From NCBI GenBank assembly GCA_037952775.1, contig JBANAY010000001.1, positions 1,302,001-1,366,000 of the forward strand: a stretch of 64,000 nt of DNA, in the 5' to 3' direction. The notes beneath the pieces are model-generated. The model was not told the DNA's origin and searched no databases. It saw only the letters and a list, made by a program, of their open reading frames with translations. This document shows positions 43,401 to 52,044 of the stretch, piece after piece; positions within the stretch are counted from its first letter, which is position 1; every line of letters begins with the position of its first letter. Position numbers and translations under genes: made by a program. This stretch comes from Clonostachys chloroleuca. Taxonomy: Eukaryota > Ascomycota > Sordariomycetes > Hypocreales > Bionectriaceae.

Positions 43401-46400
43401 TCACCGATCGCGAGTACGAGCTCAGGGACTTGTGGGCTCAAGTCTTGAACATCAGCGCCAATGACATCGGACGTCACGACAGCTTCCTCAGGGCAGGAGG
43501 TGACTCAATCAGCGCTATAAGATTGGTTACCCTTGCACGTGAGAAGGGCCTCAGTCTAGATGTAGGAAGTATTTTCAAGGACCCCCGACTATCACCGATG
43601 GCGGCTGCTTGCGGCGTCATTGTTGATGCCGCACCACCTCCCCAATGTGAGCCGTTTAGCCTGATTCCTGCGGACCGCAGAATCGATATCATGTCCGAAG
43701 CTGTCATTCAATGCGGTATCCAGAACCAGACTCAAATTGAAGACATATTCCCTTGCACCCAACTCCAAGACGGGCTTTTAGCACTCACCGTCAAGCAGCC
43801 GGGTTCCTATATTGCTAGACATGTTTTCCGTCTTCCTAGCACGGTTGACATTTCGCGCTTTGAGCGCGCTCTTAGGGAGACCGCTGATGTCTGTGTCAAT
43901 CTTCGAACAAGAGTGATCAAATGTCAGGATATGGCGTTCCAGGTTGTCATTAAGGATGATGTGGAGTGGGATGGTATTCATACCGGAATGAATGCCACAA
44001 GCCTGATGAGAGCATCCAAGAACATCAACATGACCTACGGCTCTAAGCTAAATCAGTTTAGTCTTGCTCAAGATAAGAGTGGAAAATGGTACTTTTTGTG
44101 GCTTACACATCATTCAGTGTTCGATGGTTGGAGCTTAGGTATCATCCTAGACACTTTGAAGAGAGCCTACGAGGGAAGCGCATTACCTGTCATCAGCCCG
44201 TATGTCAACTTCATCGCATACACACGCAGTATTGATGAGTCGGCTGCTAGAGCCTTTTGGGAACAGCAACTGCGAGATGCTCGGCGAGCACCTTTCCCAT
44301 CAAAGCGAGCAAATGCAGTCTCTTCTGGTGACTCTATCACAGGTGTTCTTACCAAGTCGCTCCCGTTCACACAGTCAACCCGAACCTCCATCACCAGAGC
44401 CACAGTTCTTCGTGCTGCCTGGGCTATTCTTCTTGCAAGATATTGTGGCACTGACGATGTAACGTTCGGTGCGACTGTCTCTGGCCGCAACGCTCCTGTG
44501 ATTGGTATCGAAGACATTCCAGGGGCGATGATTGCTACATTACCGATCCGTGTCCGTTTGGACTTCCAAAAATCTATCAAGGCCTTCTTAGAAGATATGC
44601 AACTTCAATCATCAGACATGATAGCATTTGAACAATTTGGTCTCCAGAATATTTCCAAGATAAGTCATGATGCGAAGGAGGCATGTGGCTTTTCCAGCCT
44701 GATTGTTATCCAGCCTGGACAACAGAAGAGTTCAGTCGATGTAGCGCCTAACACAGAAGACTTACTTGCTTCTGCTGGTTCAGAGGAGGATTTGGTGGAA
44801 AACTCCCTCCAAGGCTACTTCAACTACCCCTTGGTCATGCAATGCGCATTACATGAGGACCAGGTTGAACTATACTTCTTCTACGAGACCAGCTATTTAC
44901 AAAAGGCGGAAATGGATGGTATGGCCCATCAATTCGAGCAGGTGGTTTCTGAACTTCTCTCCGAAGATAACCTCAGACACCTAAGCGAAGTCTCACTCGC
45001 TTCACCGTGGGACATCACCACCGCAATTGACAGGAATCAGACTCCTGAAGTTGTCGAAGATTGTCTACACAACATCATTGCCTCCAACGCTGTTGAACGA
45101 CCTGAATCCCCCGCTGTGTATGCTTGGGACGGCGAGCTGACATACGCCCAACTGGACGCTACCTCCAACCGCCTCGCTCAGTATCTCGTAGACGAGTTCA
45201 ACGTCATGGTTGGTGATGTAATCCATGTCTGTCTGGATAAGTCATTGTGGTACATTATTGCCATTCTCGCGATCAACAAAGCAGGCGCTGCATTCTCACC
45301 AATTGATCCAAGCCACCCACTCCAACGGAAGCAACAAATTATCGAGCAAACTCAAGCGAAGATCATGCTCGTATCACCCAAATACACCCAGGATGCAGCT
45401 CAGGTCATCGAACACGTCATCCCACTCGACGCTATGCTCGACGCGCGCTTGACACCAGTAACGAAGAGTCCCTCAACTGGAGTATCTCCCACAGACGTTG
45501 CGTACGTCCTGTTCACATCCGGCAGCACCGGGCGTCCAAAGGGCTTCCTGATTGAACACCAGTCCATTTGCACGTCTCAACGCGCCCTCGCTGCCCGTGT
45601 TGGCCATGGACCCGAAACCCGCGTTCTCCAATTTGCAAACGTCATCTTTGATTTCTCTATTGGAGAGATCTTCCAGGCCTTGACAAGCGGTGGCTGTATT
45701 TGCATACCATCCGAGGAGATGCGGTACAACAACATCCAGGAGTTCATCCGGCAAGCTGAGGTGAACTGTGCTATGTTGAGCCCTTCATTCATTCGCACTC
45801 TCAAACCTGAAGAAGTCCCATGTGTCAAAGCTCTCTTCTTCGCCGGCGAAGCTGTGCCGCAAGAACTCTTTGATGAATGGTTTGGTAAAGTGCGCCTATT
45901 CAATGTTTGGGGACCTGGTGAAGCTGCCTTTGCCTGCTCGGTCTATGAATACCAGTCCAAGTACGACTCTCCCGCAACGATCGGAGAGTCATTTGGTGCT
46001 TCGTGTTGGATCGTTGATCCCGATGATCCCAGTCAACTCGCCCCAATTGGTACCGTGGGAGAAATCTTGATCCAAGGTGCTACTGTTCTCCGCGAGTACC
46101 TTGGAGATCCTGTCAAGACTCAAGCCTCAACACTTAGTCACACGCCTACTTGGGCGGCAAGTAAAGAAGTCGGGGTCCCAAGTCGATTCTTCAAATCAGG
46201 AGACTTGGCCATGTACAATGCCGAGGGACAAATCGAGTTTGTTACCCGCAAGGACACGCAAGTCAAGATTCGTGGATTGCGAGTCGAGCTGGGCGAGGTT
46301 GAACACCATATCCTCGCTCTCCTAGATGGGGTGAAACAAGTCGTTGTTGACGTGCTTCGAACCGAGGAAGTTCCAAGGTTGGTCGCGTATCTGGCCTTCT

Positions 46401-49400
46401 CTGACAGCAAACGCACCATGACTGAATCTGAAGAATTGTTCTCAGCCATCACATCTGAGATTGAGTCCAAACTTGTTGAGATGAGAGGCAGGCTCGAACT
46501 GATCGTTCCCAACTATATGATTCCTTCGATCTTCATTCCATGCAAATTCATTCCGATTAGCAGTTCCTCGAAACTTGATCGAAAGATGCTGATTCATAAG
46601 ACAACCGGCCTAACGCGTGAACAAATTCACCATTACTCTCTAGTTGATGCCGTAAAGAGAGCACCGGAAACAGCCATGGAAATCCGCCTCCAGTCGATGT
46701 GGTCAACGGTCCTCAAACTTCCACTCGAATCAATCGGGCGCGACGATAGCTTCCTCCAAATCGGTGGCGACTCTATCCTCGCTATCCAGTTAGTCTCCCT
46801 GGCTCGCGAATCAAGGGTTTCCTTCAAGGTCAAAGACATTTTCGATGACTCTCGCCTGTCCACATTAGCCACCAAAGCCACGGAGATCGACGGGGATATC
46901 GTGGAGGATACTATTGAGCCTTTTGAATTGATTTCCCACGAACAAAAGGAATTGGTACTTTCGAGGATCGTCAGGGAGAAATGTGCTCTGTCCGATGATC
47001 AACAAGTTATCGACGCGTACCCTTGTACATCAATTCAAGAAGGGATGGTTGCCCTAGCGGAGAAGCAGCCGGGATCTCATATGGCCAAGTACATCTACCG
47101 CCTCGCCGATGATGTCGATGTCAACCGGTTCAAGGCTGCCTGGGAGAAGACTGTCCAATCTTGTAGCAATCTTCGAACTCGGATCGTTCAATTAAATGGA
47201 AAAGCAATTCAGCTTGTCCTTGACAACGAGACCGAATGGGATTCCCCCGACAAGAATGATGTTTCTTCATCCATCAAGAGTTTGTCTCAGCCGCCAATGG
47301 GATTCGGAAGCCGCCTCAGTCGGCATGGCCTCGTTAGCAAAAACAATGTCCATTATTTCACATGGGTCATCCACCACTCCATCTACGATGGATGGTCCTC
47401 ACAATTGATCCTACGAACCCTGTTTGCTCTGTATGAGAATAGCCAGCCAGCGTCTTTGTATCCTTACTCTGGCTTCATCAAGTACACCATGAGCGTCGGG
47501 GAAGATGCCTCACGCGAGTATTGGACCGGTCAACTGCAAGACTCGAAGCGATCCTCGTGGCCACCAATCGTACCTCGATCTGGGGTACGGACAGACAACC
47601 CAACGAGGGTTGTAGAGAGAACAATCCACTTCCCCAAGACTACCAGCACGTCCATCACAAAGGCCACCATCGTTCGCGCAGCTTGGGCAATTGTGCTCGC
47701 TAAATATTCTGAGACAAGTGACATCTGTTTTGGTACGAGTGTGTCTGGCCGTCAAGCCCCCGTTGCTCATCTTGGAGACATGCCTGGGCCGGCCATCGCA
47801 ACAGTCCCAGTCCGTATCAAGATTGATGGACAGCAGTCAATTTACAACCATCTAAAGCAAGTCCAGAACCAAGCCATTGACATGGTTCCCTATGAGCAGT
47901 ATGGATTACAAAATATCTCCAAGTTGGGCCGTGACGCTGAAGAAGCGTGTGGCTTCTCTTCCTTACTTGTCGTACAACCTACGCAACAACTAGCCAGCAT
48001 TGGAGGCCAAGCGTACTCTATACTTGGAGCCGCAGATGACGCTGACAGTATGAGTATGGAAGATTCCATGGAGGGTTATTTCACATATCCTCTAGTCTTC
48101 CAAGGCCGAATTTCCGAAGAAGCAGCAGAGCTGATTGCCATCTACGATAGCGATATTCTGAGCGAGATGAGGATACTGGCTATGATCAACCACTACAATT
48201 TTGTCGTGCAACAACTCATCACCGAAAGTGACAAGACAGTAGGCTCCATTAACCTCGCGGGAGATTGGGATTTACAAAAGTCTTTAGAGTGGAACAATCA
48301 CCAGACTGAAGTGGTTGACCGCTGCTTCCATGAAATGTTCGAAGAACAAGCCGCGATCCAGCCTGAGGCAATGGCCATTGACTGCTGGGATGGAAAACTG
48401 ACCTATGGCCAACTCAACAGCGCGGCAAACCGACTCGCCCATCACCTCTTGAGGTCTTACGATATCAAGAGTCAAGATCTGATACATGTTTGCTTTGAAA
48501 AGTCTGCCTGGTACTACGTCTCTATTCTCGCTATTAACAAGGCTGGTGCTGCCTGGGTCCCTCTGGATCCCGCCCATCCTGAAGAACGGAAGAGGCAAGT
48601 GACGAAGCAGACAGAAGCTAAACTTGCTCTTTCATCCCCTCAAAGCGCCCATTTGGTCTTGCCACTGGTCAACACAGTTGTAGAGATTAGTTCGCAGCTC
48701 GACCAGGAGATCCTCAATGCGCCCGAGTGCAGTGATCAGAACCTAGGCGTTTTGGTCTCTCCCAGTGATGTTGCATACGTGCTCTTCACATCAGGTAGCA
48801 CGGGTACACCGAAGGGGTACATCAACGAACACAGGTCTTTATGTACCAGTCAAACGAATATCCCTCGCAGCCTGGGTATTCCCGCTACTGCACGGACACT
48901 TCAATTCGCATCCTATGTAGTTGATTTCGCCATCGCTGAGCTTGCAAGCACGTTGCTTCATGGCGGCTGCTTGTGCGTTCCTGACGACGAAACAAGAATG
49001 GATGGTCTCGTCAAATTCATCAACGACACTAAAGTTAACTGGGTCTTCCTCACCCCATCGTTCTTCCAGACGATGCGTCCTGATCAACTGCCTAACCTTG
49101 AAGTGGTTGTGCTTGCTGGTGAAGCCGTGTCTCAAGACCTGCTCGATGCTTGGTTTGGCAAGGTTCGGTTAGTCAACCTTTGGGGCCCTGGTGAAGTTAT
49201 CGTCGGAACAACATGGCATGAGTATACCTCCGCAAAAGACATCCCAACCAACGTTGGACGTCCTGTATGCGGCCATACATGGCTTGTTGATCCTGAAGAT
49301 GCTACAAAGCTAGCACCAATTGGAACAATCGGCGAAATTGTTATCCAAACACCCACAATGCTACGCGAGTATCTGAAGAGCCCCGAGAAAACAAAGGAGG

Positions 49401-51541
49401 CAATCATCACAGACCTCCCAAGCTGGGTCCCACGCCGCACCGAACCATCGTGGGATCGTATATACAAGACAGGAGATCTGGCATACTATACTGCTGATGG
49501 TTGCCTTGATTTCGTATCACGGAAGGATACACAGGTGAAAATCCGCGGATTGCGTGTTGAGCTCGGTGAAGTTGAGTATCACATCCGCGAAACCCTTCCC
49601 GATGTTCGACAAGTTGCTGTCGACGTGTTCAAGACGGACATAAGCGTCAACCTAGTTGCCTATTTCAGTTACAGTGATACAATGCGGCCGCAAGTCGCCG
49701 CTGACGTATTCCTTCAACTCGACTCCAAGCTTCGAGAGGCCATCGCCGAGCTGGCAGGCAAACTGGATGTTGTGCTTCCAGCATACGAGGTTCCAACAAT
49801 GTACATTCCTTGCGCCTACATGCCGGCCAACGTCTCGGAGAAGTTGGATAGAATTGCGTTGAAATCTCTGACATCCGATTTGAGTCAGGATCAACTAACA
49901 ATGTACTCACTTTCCAGCACTGAGAAGCGAGCACCTGAAACGGACATGGAAAGAAACTTGCAGCTTATGTGGTCTCAACTGCTCCGTGTGCCTCCAGAGC
50001 AGATTGGACGTGATGATAGTTTCCTTCGCATTGGGGGAGATTCAATTCTAGCAATCCAGCTTGCTTCAATGGCCCAAGAACAGGGTATACGGATCACAGT
50101 GGCCAACATTTTCAAAGACTCCCGCCTTTCTGCGCTGGCCAACGCAGCCGCTAATGGTGCTGAGTATGCTGCCACTGATATAAAACCTTTCAGTATGCTT
50201 CCATCCGAAATTTCTGCTACAGATGTATCAATCGAGATCCAGAAACAAGGCGGCTTACCCAACCGTCCAGAGTTAGAGGACGCATTCCCAACATATTCCT
50301 ACCAAAACTCAATGATGGACCTTACCCATAAACTCGCGGGAGCGTACGTGACCAAGCGTGTGTGGAGACTCCCTAGTCACGTTGACGTGCAGAGGTTCAA
50401 GGAGGCATGGGATAGAACCGTGCAATACTTCCCTAATCTAAGAACCCGCATCCTTCTTGTGGATGGTTCGGAAATTCAAGCCGTTGTGAAAGGTAGGCAA
50501 GATTGGGAAGATTCAAAGGGATTAGGCGTCAGGGATTTCATCCATGAATCTGGTATCGCTTTCAACATGGGACGTGGCAGTTGCTTGTCTCGATATGCCA
50601 TTATTGAAGAAGCGGGCGAAACCTTCTTTGTCTGGATTCAGCATCACACGATCATGGACGGTTGGTCTCTCAACATGCTTCTTGCCGGAGTTCACGCTAT
50701 GTATCACGGTACAATGCCCGCTCCAATCAACAGCTTCGCCAACTTTGTCCAATATGCCAATGGAATTGATCAAGAAGCTGCCGCATCCTACTGGAAGAAT
50801 ACCCTGGAAGGTGTCAGACAAGTCACTTGGCCTAAGCCTATCACCTCTGAGACCCCTCTTCGTGGTGTTACAGACACCAAGACGCGTACGATTCGTATCC
50901 CAGATAGCCTTGACTCTTCTCTAACGCTGGGAACCGTCGTTCTCGGCGCATGGGGCTTTGCTCTTCGACACTTTGACAACAAAGATGACATTTGCTTTAC
51001 CCGCACATCATCTGGTCGCCAAGCCCCTGTGCATGGTATCGACACCACGCCTGGCTTCTGTACTCAGGCTGTTCCTACACGCATCCGGTTCAACAAAGAT
51101 CAAACTATATTGAGCCTTCTCGCTGATCTACAGAATCAATGCTCCGAGTCAGTCCCCTTTGAGCATTTTGGCACAAAGAAGATTGCACAGATTCTGCCAG
51201 AGGCTGCGCCAGCCCTGCTTCAGTCCAGCAGTTTGATTATTCCACAACCGGTCCGCGCTTCGGGAACTGGTGAAGAGACATCCGCAGCAAGTTTGCTCGC
51301 TCCTGCGCTAGACAAATGGGCCGTGGATGATATCCTAGATGGGTTCAGACTAGTTCCTCTCTGCTCCAACTTCTTCCTGAAGGAAGACACGGTTGACATT
51401 GTTTCGAATTACAATAGGGAAGTCATAAGCAGCACCGAGATCGAAACGCTCTATGACTATCTCGAGGCGGTCATTGTTGGTATTTGCAGTCATTCAGATC
51501 TTACAGTTGGCAACCTTCTTGCGAGGTTGAACCTGGAATAG
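1..51541 (+). CDS. Giant multimodular non-ribosomal peptide synthetase, 5' end outside the window
   Basis: This gene encodes a cytosolic enzyme that activates amino acids as adenylates, loads them on phosphopantetheine arms and joins them stepwise. The frame is open from base 2, inside the adenylation P-loop (SGSTGTPKG), so the start codon lies upstream. The order is A-T-(C-A-T)x15-C, about 17,180 residues and at least 16 modules, with no introns. All 16 condensation domains keep HHxxxDG. All 16 thiolation domains keep the pantetheine serine, in GGDS except GGNS in module 3. No E, MT, TE or reductase domain is visible, and release probably uses the terminal C domain. Open segments are 2-11128, about 11121-14669, about 14614-19650, about 19611-27374 and 27371-51541, joined by four one-base-type frame breaks. 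Homology resumes at the next residue each time, so I treat it as one gene with consensus errors or recent inactivation. Size and layout resemble peptaibol-type synthetases. The product is not identified. Confidence 0.96.
1401..4650 (+). other. NRPS module 2 (C-A-T)
   Basis: The condensation domain begins near 1499 (ENAMPVTPLQEG) and has its catalytic HHSIYDG at 1868-1888. The adenylation domain starts near 2785, with its P-loop at 3257-3289. The thiolation serine is at 4520-4522 (IGGDS). The specificity residues read D-M-G-W-V-A-G-C-L. Oddity: the A10 core reads KLARR, where the other modules have K-[LIV]-D-R. The catalytic lysine is kept and the aspartate is alanine. The substrate is not assigned. 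Confidence 0.9.
4651..7890 (+). other. NRPS module 3 (C-A-T), divergent
   Basis: The condensation domain has HHSVTDG at 5117-5137. The adenylation P-loop at 6509-6541 reads SGSTGKPKA, with alanine where all other modules have glycine. The thiolation serine at 7772-7774 sits in GGNS, the only one of the 16 carriers that is not GGDS. The specificity residues read D-V-C-M-M-V-A-I-F. The serine that takes the pantetheine arm is present, so the carrier should still be loadable. The A domain belongs to the SLGxGP/VPFC subgroup together with module 11. The substrate is not assigned. Confidence 0.9.
7891..11125 (+). other. NRPS module 4 (C-A-T)
   Basis: The condensation domain begins near 7995 with a variant leading motif (PTSPLQQG) and has HHAVYDG at 8360-8380. 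The adenylation P-loop is at 9755-9787 and the thiolation serine at 11015-11017 (IGGDS). The specificity residues read D-Y-C-G-I-G-A-I-C. The first frame break follows about 100 bases after the carrier serine, at the end of the thiolation domain. The substrate is not assigned. Confidence 0.9.
11111..11128 (+). other. NRPS frame break 1 (+1 type)
   Basis: The upstream frame runs into TGA at 11126-11128 just after the motif DDPRLFAVAR. The downstream frame picks up at GCT 11121 with the normal linker leading to KPFELLD. No residues are lost relative to sister modules, so an intron is excluded. One base too many, within the C/G run at 11111-11122, explains it. Confidence 0.85.
11129..14390 (+). 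other. NRPS module 5 (C-A-T)
   Basis: The condensation domain starts near 11255 (ENAMPVTPLQEG) and has HHAVYDG at 11625-11645. The adenylation P-loop is at 13005-13037 and the thiolation serine at 14271-14273 (IGGDS). The specificity residues read D-F-G-F-L-A-V-F-L. Its carrier region (FLAIGGDS, INLMTAARE) closely matches those of modules 9 and 13, the other two modules that precede a DI/DW-type module. The substrate is not assigned; the pocket is small and hydrophobic. Confidence 0.9.
14391..17620 (+). other. NRPS module 6 (C-A-T), 6/10/14 subgroup
   Basis: The condensation domain starts near 14509 (EDAFPCSPLQEG), is interrupted by frame break 2 near 14610, and continues with HHSIIDG at 14875-14895. 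The adenylation P-loop is at 16252-16284 and the thiolation serine at 17503-17505 (AGGDS). The specificity residues read D-W-M-F-G-G-F-I-N. With modules 10 and 14 it shares FD[WI]GV[MI]D, where others have a glutamate at the last position, and a GQRVEL motif in place of GLRVEL, so the three adenylation domains form one subgroup. Confidence 0.9.
14607..14616 (+). other. NRPS frame break 2 (+1 or -2 type)
   Basis: After FKLPS (codons ending at 14612) the condensation domain continues in the next frame from GTA 14614 (VDIGRFKGAWE). Sister modules have exactly one residue between the two blocks, so loss of two bases restores the usual length. Gain of one base would leave it one residue short. The abandoned frame ends at 14669. 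There is no room for an intron. Confidence 0.85.
17621..20860 (+). other. NRPS module 7 (C-A-T)
   Basis: The condensation domain (leading motif IFPATHLQQG) has HHTTFDG at 18100-18120. The adenylation P-loop is at 19480-19512; the domain is then cut by frame break 3 near 19610 and continues. The thiolation serine is at 20745-20747 (IGGDS). The specificity residues, read across the break, are D-F-G-L-L-G-A-F-A. The start of the A domain, with FSPIDP in place of the usual VPLDP, resembles modules 12 and 15. The substrate is not assigned. Confidence 0.88.
19606..19613 (+). other. NRPS frame break 3 (-1 type)
   Basis: The frame leaves after LQFSN (19594-19608) and resumes at GTG 19611 with VFDFSIGEIF. 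Sister modules have one residue between these blocks, so a single base is missing in the short T run at 19609-19610. The abandoned frame stops at 19650. No intron fits. Confidence 0.87.
20861..24130 (+). other. NRPS module 8 (C-A-T), possible Aib-type
   Basis: The condensation domain (ENAMPVTPFQEG) has HHATYDG at 21351-21371. The adenylation P-loop is at 22743-22775 and the thiolation serine at 24015-24017 (IGGDS). The specificity residues read D-L-G-Y-L-A-G-C-F, identical to module 13. From memory this is close to the D-L-G-[FY]-L-A-G-x-F type of modules that load alpha-aminoisobutyrate or isovaline in peptaibol synthetases. That assignment is an inference. Its C domain pairs with that of module 13. 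Confidence 0.9.
24131..27371 (+). other. NRPS module 9 (C-A-T)
   Basis: The condensation domain (ENSFPVTPLQEG) has HHASYDG at 24621-24641. The adenylation P-loop is at 26019-26051 and the thiolation serine at 27288-27290 (IGGDS). The specificity residues read D-L-G-Y-V-A-A-C-F, two changes from modules 8 and 13, so a small alpha-branched residue is possible but unproven. Frame break 4 lies at the end of the carrier domain. Confidence 0.9.
27366..27374 (+). other. NRPS frame break 4 (-1 type)
   Basis: The frame reads VFRSPD and meets TGA at 27372-27374. The next frame resumes from TTG 27371 (LMDLAVRA), giving the usual end of the carrier domain. One T is missing at about 27371. Homology is continuous on both sides and no intron signals fit. 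Confidence 0.87.
27372..30640 (+). other. NRPS module 10 (C-A-T), 6/10/14 subgroup
   Basis: The condensation domain (EDAFPCSPLQEG) has HHSIMDG at 27896-27916. The adenylation P-loop is at 29276-29308 and the thiolation serine at 30527-30529 (VGGDS). The specificity residues read D-I-I-F-G-G-L-I-C, identical to module 14. The whole core between the P-loop and the GPAE motif is nearly the same in both modules, with short identical stretches such as FDIGVIDVMVSLSRGAC. The two modules are probably recent duplicates that load the same substrate. Confidence 0.9.
30641..33860 (+). other. NRPS module 11 (C-A-T)
   Basis: The condensation domain has a variant leading motif (CTKMQEG) and HHAIYDG at 31121-31141. 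The adenylation P-loop is at 32501-32533 and the thiolation serine at 33746-33748 (IGGDS). The specificity residues read D-A-T-L-I-G-A-V-C, unlike any other module here. The A domain is of the SLGVGP/VPFC subgroup like module 3, and its A8 region reads GQRIEPGEIE with proline in place of leucine. The substrate is not assigned. Confidence 0.9.
33861..37120 (+). other. NRPS module 12 (C-A-T)
   Basis: The condensation domain (CTPLQEG) has HHAVFDG at 34355-34375. The adenylation P-loop is at 35750-35782 and the thiolation serine at 37004-37006 (IGGDS). The specificity residues read D-F-G-Y-V-G-A-T-I. The A domain start (WSPLDPAHP) resembles modules 7 and 15, and the carrier end (DPRLFMVAS) matches module 7, so the 12-13 pair parallels the 7-8 pair. 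The substrate is not assigned. Confidence 0.9.
37121..40390 (+). other. NRPS module 13 (C-A-T), possible Aib-type
   Basis: The condensation domain (ENAMPVTAFQEG) has HHSTYDG at 37616-37636. The adenylation P-loop is at 38999-39031 and the thiolation serine at 40271-40273 (LGGDS). The specificity residues are D-L-G-Y-L-A-G-C-F, the same as module 8. C and A both group with module 8, whereas the carrier domain (INLMTAARE) groups with modules 5 and 9. This suggests a recombination point between A and T. Confidence 0.9.
40391..43620 (+). other. NRPS module 14 (C-A-T), 6/10/14 subgroup
   Basis: The condensation domain (EDAFPCSALQEG) has HHSIVDG at 40874-40894. The adenylation P-loop is at 42251-42283 and the thiolation serine at 43505-43507 (AGGDS). 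The specificity residues D-I-I-F-G-G-L-I-C are identical to module 10. The carrier end and the following C domain resemble those after module 6, so 13-14-15 looks like a copy or parallel of 5-6-7. Confidence 0.9.
43621..46890 (+). other. NRPS module 15 (C-A-T)
   Basis: The condensation domain (CTQLQDG, with aspartate in place of the usual glutamate) has HHSVFDG at 44108-44128. The adenylation P-loop is at 45512-45544 and the thiolation serine at 46772-46774 (IGGDS). The specificity residues read D-F-G-M-F-A-V-F-A. The A domain start (FSPIDPSHP) and C domain resemble module 7. The substrate is not assigned. Confidence 0.9.
46891..50160 (+). other. NRPS module 16 (C-A-T), last elongation module
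   Basis: The condensation domain (CTSIQEG) has HHSIYDG at 47372-47392. The adenylation P-loop is at 48785-48817 and the thiolation serine at 50042-50044 (IGGDS). The specificity residues read D-F-A-F-V-A-L-V-G, unique in this protein. It should add the C-terminal residue of the peptide before release. The substrate is not assigned. Confidence 0.9.
50161..51541 (+). other. Terminal condensation-like domain of the NRPS
   Basis: A condensation domain follows the last carrier and runs to the stop at 51539-51541 (GNLLARLNLE). The catalytic HHTIMDG is intact at 50642-50662. The leading motif is altered: YSYQNSMMDL where internal domains have PLQEGLIAL. The later part is also divergent, with TSSGRQAPVHG followed by PGFCTQAVPTR where internal domains have PGPAIATVPVR. 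In fungi such terminal C domains release the peptide by macrocyclisation or by attack of an amine nucleophile. There is no thioesterase or reductase. Which nucleophile is used cannot be read from the sequence. Confidence 0.88.
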
Positions 51542-52044
51542 TCGCGAGTGGTTGTTTTCCTTGATTTCTATCTAGTTAGGTTATTTTCGCCTGTTTAGTT
51601 TTTATTGCTGTTTTCTATTTTCTGTTCTTTTTCACTCTTTAAATATGTTAGGTAGATAATATCCTCATTTACGAAGTTCCTATAGAATTTAAATACATTC
51701 TTTAGTTTATCAAACAACGAAGCTCTGTTAGATTATTTGAGTGCGATAGTATTAACCCGACCGATTGGTCCACCCAGCTTTCCATAATTTTATCCCCGGG
51801 TTGAATGATGGAATCCAGTTCGGTACTTCAGTTGTAAGCAGATGTATAAAGGGGAAAGGTAGGCTGGTTTAGCCAAACGCGCCATTTGCTGATCAGAATC
51901 TATAGTGTCTTTCATTTCCCACAAGGTACCAAGGCTGAAATAGAACTTCATACTCCGGAGGGTCCGGAGGGGATGGCTCCCCAAAGCCGCCACACCTCCC
52001 TACTCTACCCAGTTCCCGATGTCCAAGTTGAATCCAGTACCCTT
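51542..52044. other. Convergent intergenic region after the NRPS
   Basis: This stretch lies between the NRPS stop and the stop of the minus-strand DUF7730-like gene. It is A/T-rich, with several T tracts near 51590-51640, as expected for 3' untranslated and polyadenylation regions of two converging genes. I see no coding sequence; the open frame from 51886 on the + strand is antisense to the neighbour's last exon. Confidence 0.5.

Noticed and set aside
1..51541. A CRISPR array or satellite, because of the regular repeats of about 3.25 kb
   Set aside because: The periodicity is that of coding C-A-T modules with diverged sequence, not identical short repeats.
1..51541. Assignment to efrapeptin or a named peptaibol
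   Set aside because: The order of repeated codes (8 = 13, 10 = 14) does not match the residue order of efrapeptin as I recall it, and the 5' modules are missing.
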